Positions 60,931-64,000 of a DNA stretch of 64,000 bases are shown one piece after another (the first letter of the stretch is position 1; each line of letters begins with the position of its first letter). The DNA is from Candidatus Peregrinibacteria bacterium. Lineage in GTDB: Bacteria; Patescibacteriota; Gracilibacteria; UBA1369. The stretch is taken from positions 33,671 through 97,670 of the forward strand of contig JADZCU010000044.1 of the NCBI GenBank assembly GCA_020851415.1, given 5' to 3'. Below the pieces are notes generated by a model. The model had not been told where the DNA came from and did not search any database. It was given only the letters and a program-made list of their open reading frames with translations. A program made the position numbers and the translations under genes.

Positions 60931-62223
60931 ATGTCAAAAATAACCAAAATTTTTGCGAGAGAAGTCCTTGATTCACGCGGGAATCCGACGGTAGAGGTTG
61001 TAGTTACCACTGAGAAAAGTGTCGGCATGGCAATTGTGCCAAGCGGCGCTTCAACCGGCACCCATGAAGCCCTGGAAATGCGCGATAATGACCCAAAACG
61101 TTATCATGGGAAGGGTGTTTTAAAAGCGTGCGAAAAAGTAAATAAGTTCCTGAGTAAGGCACTTCAGGGAAAGGACGTTCAGAACCAGGAGGAGATTGAC
61201 AGTATTATGCGTGTTTTGGATGGCACTCCAAATAAAAGTCAGCTAGGCGCTAATTCAATTTTAGGCGTATCTATGGCGGTTGCCCGGGCAGCAGCAAATG
61301 AGGAGGGCGTTCCGCTTTATATGCATTTAAATCCGAAATCTTATATTATGCCGGTTCCATTGATGAACGTTTTGAATGGCGGCAAGCACGCTGACAGCGG
61401 TTTGGATATTCAGGAGTTTATGATTATTCCTGCAGGCGCTCCAACCTTTACCGAGGCTATCCGTATGGGTTCTGAGGTTTTCCACACACTGGGAGATATT
61501 CTTCATAAACGCGGTTATAAAACTACCGTGGGTGACGAAGGCGGTTATGCTCCTACGCTTAAAGATCAGGAAGATGCCCTAAATCTTATTCTTGAAGCGG
61601 TTAAGGCTGCCGGATATAAAGCCGGGAAAGATATTTATTTGGGCATTGATGCCGCGGCTTCAGAGTTTTATGACGCTAAAACCAAAGTTTATAATTTTCA
61701 TATTGATGGCAAAGGTGAGACCTTATCTAACTCTGAAATGGTGAGTTACTGGTGCGGGTTGATAAAAAAATATCCGATTATTACTATTGAAGATGGACTT
61801 GCCGAGGATGACTGGGCTGGATGGCAGGATTTTATGAGAAAAACTGCGAAAAAACTGCAAATTGTGGGTGATGATTTGTTGGTGACAAACTCCGAGCGCG
61901 TGCAGAAGGCTATTAATTTGCAGGCTGCTAACTCTATCCTGATTAAACTGAATCAGATTGGTTCTGTGACTGAGACTATCAATACTATTCAATTTGCAGA
62001 TGCTTCGAACTTTACTTCAATTATTTCCCATCGTAGTGGTGAGTCCGAGGATACATTTATTGCTGATCTGGCGGTTGCCATGGGAACTGGGCAGATTAAA
62101 ACGGGTTCATTGAGCCGTGGTGAACGAACCGCTAAATATAATCAGTTAATGCGTATTGAAGACGAACTTGGACGTAAGGCTAAATATTTAGGCAAAGAGG
62201 TATTTTTTAATCTGAGCCTGTAG
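60931..62223 (+). CDS. eno: Enolase
   Basis: 430 aa, normal length. Motifs: REVLDSRGNPTVEV, PSGASTGTHEALE, SQLGANSILGVSMA, GDEGGYAP, the Mg ligands in YLGIDAAAS, IEDGLAEDDW and LVTNSERVQ, and IISHRSGESEDTFIADLAVA. It converts 2-phosphoglycerate to phosphoenolpyruvate. One base separates it from the next gene, so they are cotranscribed. Confidence 0.98.
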   Translation: MSKITKIFAREVLDSRGNPTVEVVVTTEKSVGMAIVPSGASTGTHEALEMRDNDPKRYHGKGVLKACEKVNKFLSKALQGKDVQNQEEIDSIMRVLDGTPNKSQLGANSILGVSMAVARAAANEEGVPLYMHLNPKSYIMPVPLMNVLNGGKHADSGLDIQEFMIIPAGAPTFTEAIRMGSEVFHTLGDILHKRGYKTTVGDEGGYAPTLKDQEDALNLILEAVKAAGYKAGKDIYLGIDAAASEFYDAKTKVYNFHIDGKGETLSNSEMVSYWCGLIKKYPIITIEDGLAEDDWAGWQDFMRKTAKKLQIVGDDLLVTNSERVQKAINLQAANSILIKLNQIGSVTETINTIQFADASNFTSIISHRSGESEDTFIADLAVAMGTGQIKTGSLSRGERTAKYNQLMRIEDELGRKAKYLGKEVFFNLSL

Positions 62224-62224
62224 C

Positions 62225-63088
62225 ATGGTTAAGGAACTCAAAGTTGCAGATATCAGGAAACTTTACCCACGACGTGACCCCAATTCACACAAAGGTATGA
62301 ATGGAAAAGTTATGATTGTGGGTGGAAGTATTGATTATTATGGTGCGCCGATTTTGTCGGGGTTGGGCGCTTTGTATGGAGGTGCTGATTTGGTTTATTT
62401 GTTTGTTCCCGAATGTAATTTTCAGGTGAGCCGTAGTATGTATCCGGATTTTATCGTGAGATCTTTTCCGGGTGATTATCTGGACATGAAAGCCGCTAGT
62501 TTGATTTTGGATTTTTCAAAAAAATGTGACGTAATTTTGATTGGGCCGGGTCTGGGTGAGCGCGATGAAACTCAGGAAGCTTTGCTTAAAATAGTGAAAA
62601 ACCTTGATATTCCGACAGTGCTTGATTCGGGTGCGATTCAGATTTTGCAGAAGATTAAGGAGTTTCCGCTTCAACAGAAAGTTGTTATTACTCCGCACCA
62701 CAATGAGTTTGAGGCTCTTACGGGAAAGGATATTAAAATTTCCGGTTCTTTATCCAGTAAGATTGTCCTGCTTCGTACGCTTGCTACGGATTTGAAAATT
62801 AATATTTTACTCAAAGGGCCGACTGACCTTGTAGCTTCCGAAGAGGGAGAGCTCTGCATGAATACACTGGGTAATCCTGGTATGACTGTTGGTGGAAGCG
62901 GTGATGTTTTGAGCGGTTTTGTGGCAAGTCTTATTGCACAGGGATGCACTCCGTTTGCTGCATGTCAGGCAGCGGTTTATTTGCTTTGCCGTTCCGGTGA
63001 TGAGCTTTTCCGCCAGAAAGCATATAATTATTCCGCTACAGATTTGGCTTTGGAAATTCCATTCATGGTAAAGAGTACTGTGTTTTAA
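62225..63088 (+). CDS. nnrD: ADP/ATP-dependent NAD(P)HX dehydratase (NnrD-like)
   Basis: 287 aa. A carbohydrate-kinase-fold enzyme that repairs hydrated NAD(P)H: HKGMNGKVMIVGGSIDYYGAPILSG, DVILIGPGLG, TVLDSGAI, VITPHHNEFEALTG and NPGMTVGGSGDVLSGFVASLIAQG (catalytic Asp). The partner epimerase domain (NnrE) often fused to it is missing. It begins one base after eno and 14 bases ahead of pgeF. Confidence 0.92.
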   Translation: MVKELKVADIRKLYPRRDPNSHKGMNGKVMIVGGSIDYYGAPILSGLGALYGGADLVYLFVPECNFQVSRSMYPDFIVRSFPGDYLDMKAASLILDFSKKCDVILIGPGLGERDETQEALLKIVKNLDIPTVLDSGAIQILQKIKEFPLQQKVVITPHHNEFEALTGKDIKISGSLSSKIVLLRTLATDLKINILLKGPTDLVASEEGELCMNTLGNPGMTVGGSGDVLSGFVASLIAQGCTPFAACQAAVYLLCRSGDELFRQKAYNYSATDLALEIPFMVKSTVF

Positions 63089-63102
63089 ATTGATTGGACT
63101 TC

Positions 63103-63885
63103 ATGATTTCTACTTCACGAAAAAGCTTACCCGTTTACGAGTTGGAGTTTTTACAAAAATTTTCTCCGGATTTTGAGCATGCTATTTTGACAAGGCATGG
63201 AGGTGTTAGCGCTGGTGTTTTTGAATCACTGAATGTTCGATTTGGGATTGGAGATGATGATGTAAATGTTCAGAAGAATCGTGTAATTGTTGCGGATGCT
63301 TTTAGGGTGCCGATTGTTCAACTTGTTTCTGCGAATCAAACTCACAGCGATCATGTGCAGGTTGTTGATGAGTCTTTGGACTTTGAAGAAAAAGTAAAAG
63401 ATACTTTTGATGATGTTGATGCTTTTGTTTGTGCTGTGCCAAATATTGCTTGCATGATTCAGGTGGCTGATTGCCAGGCGCAGGTGCTTTATGATCCGGT
63501 TCACAAAGTATTTGGGGTTGTGCATGCCGGATGGAAAGGGTTGGTGAAAGATGTCACCGGAGCAACGCTCAAAGTTATGGCGAACAAATTTGGTTCGATT
63601 CCTGGGAATATTGTTGCGGGTATTGCGCCCTCTCTTGGGCCCTGCTGCTCATATTTTTCTGACCCCAAAAATGAACTGCCACAAAATTTCCATCAGTTTA
63701 TTGACGATAAGAACCGGGTTGATTTATGGTCGTTTGCCATTGAGCAGTTGAAATCGCATTCTGTGAAAATCGAAAATATTCAACTGACAAAATTGTGCAC
63801 TCAATGTAAGGGTGATGATTTTTTCTCTTATCGCAGGTCAAAAGGAACCACAGGTAGATTTGGAATTATGGCGATGCTTCACTAG
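63103..63885 (+). CDS. pgeF: Multicopper-oxidase-fold PgeF/YfiH (LACC1-like)
   Basis: 260 aa from ATG 63103 (track start is a TTG three codons earlier). Signature: LTRHGGVSAGVFESLN, ANQTHSDHV, VADCQAQVLYDPVHKVFGVVHAGWKG (Cys and His of the metal site), IAPSLGPCCSYF, and CTQCKGDDFFSYRR near the end. Family members act on purine nucleosides or edit peptidoglycan precursors; which holds here is unknown. Confidence 0.93.
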   Translation: MISTSRKSLPVYELEFLQKFSPDFEHAILTRHGGVSAGVFESLNVRFGIGDDDVNVQKNRVIVADAFRVPIVQLVSANQTHSDHVQVVDESLDFEEKVKDTFDDVDAFVCAVPNIACMIQVADCQAQVLYDPVHKVFGVVHAGWKGLVKDVTGATLKVMANKFGSIPGNIVAGIAPSLGPCCSYFSDPKNELPQNFHQFIDDKNRVDLWSFAIEQLKSHSVKIENIQLTKLCTQCKGDDFFSYRRSKGTTGRFGIMAMLH

Positions 63886-64000
63886 TTTTTGCCGCCGCGT
63901 TTTTTTGTAATTTTGTATTGAGATCTGTGAGTAATTGCTCAGCATCACGATAGGCTGGCCTTATTTGAAGTGCTTTTTCCAAATAGTCTTTTGCAATCAA
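63866..64000 (-). CDS. C-terminal fragment of a TPR-like protein (5' end beyond window)
   Basis: A minus-strand frame enters from the right edge and stops at TAA 63866. The visible 44 residues include AKDYLEKALQIRPAYRDAEQLL, a good tetratricopeptide-repeat helix pair, then a polar tail. It overlaps the end of the convergent pgeF by 20 bases. Absent from the ORF track because it has no start in the window. Confidence 0.65.
   Translation of the reverse strand: MIAKDYLEKALQIRPAYRDAEQLLTDLNTKLQKNAAAKTSEASP

Noticed and set aside
1-64000. CRISPR arrays, insertion sequences, integrases or rRNA genes
   Set aside because: No direct-repeat arrays, transposase or integrase motifs, and no rRNA stretches were seen on either strand.
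1-64000. Alternative code with UGA as glycine
   Set aside because: Well-bounded genes such as murG, mutL and the lipoprotein end in TGA at the expected length, and no conserved domain needs TGA read-through.

Overview
The window looks like a chromosomal segment of a bacterium from the Candidate Phyla Radiation (Patescibacteria). Peregrinibacteria or a relative is my best guess; this is inference from gene content, not a database match. Pointers are families common in these genomes (a DUF4012 protein, a DUF3352-like protein, a VirB6/TrbL-like membrane protein in a run of unrecognised genes), very few Shine-Dalgarno sequences, and several promoters that sit almost on top of the start codon. UGA is an ordinary stop here (murG and mutL end in TGA), which excludes the UGA-glycine code of Gracilibacteria and Absconditabacteria.

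Layout. 1-8773 (minus): a five-gene run of membrane and helical proteins, probably a secretion or cell-envelope machine; the last gene runs off the left edge and is missing from the ORF track. 8899-12831 (minus): purL and the rpsF-ssb-rpsR ribosomal/replication operon. 13382-20937: a LysM/M23 peptidoglycan hydrolase, yidD, purH, a glutaredoxin, uppP and two purP paralogues. 21078-28440: a lipoprotein cassette of foreign look, a GlmU-like nucleotidyltransferase, a glycosyltransferase, purN, both subunits of the iron-sulphur serine dehydratase, and a CofE-like ligase. 28508-29221: an RNA locus with its own promoter, a large structured RNA and a second structured element that also occurs at 11372-11489. 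29336-37290: a VWA lipoprotein, a cation antiporter, an MscS channel, a slipin, aroE, a membrane protein and lspA. 37371-42003: ftsW, murG, a glycosyltransferase, a LemA-like protein and lexA. 42521-49595: tRNA-Thr, a GNAT, a leader-peptide attenuator with its DUF62 (SAM hydrolase-like) gene, a NIF3-type domain, mutS and mutL. 49608-64000: DUF4012 and DUF3352 proteins, a short alaS, a HAD phosphatase, alaE, an Ntn-hydrolase, a flavin oxidase, tRNA-Arg, a metallo-beta-lactamase-fold protein, eno, an nnrD-like gene, pgeF and a TPR fragment.

Functionally the segment combines late de novo purine synthesis (purL, purN, purH, purP), lower glycolysis and pyruvate supply (eno, serine dehydratase), cell-wall synthesis and recycling (uppP, ftsW, murG, lspA), and DNA repair with its regulator (mutS, mutL, lexA, ssb).

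The most striking find is at 43271-44757. A 29-codon leader peptide holds two runs of three Met codons and overlaps four RNA segments that can pair 1:2, 2:3 (antiterminator) or 3:4 (terminator). It precedes a gene resembling S-adenosylmethionine hydroxide adenosyltransferases, enzymes that release methionine from SAM. This has the form of a methionine-sensing ribosome-mediated attenuator. Other notable items are the unassigned 28.5-29.0 kb RNA, the two-copy covarying RNA element, and a LexA-type palindrome filling the 17-bp spacer of a consensus promoter.
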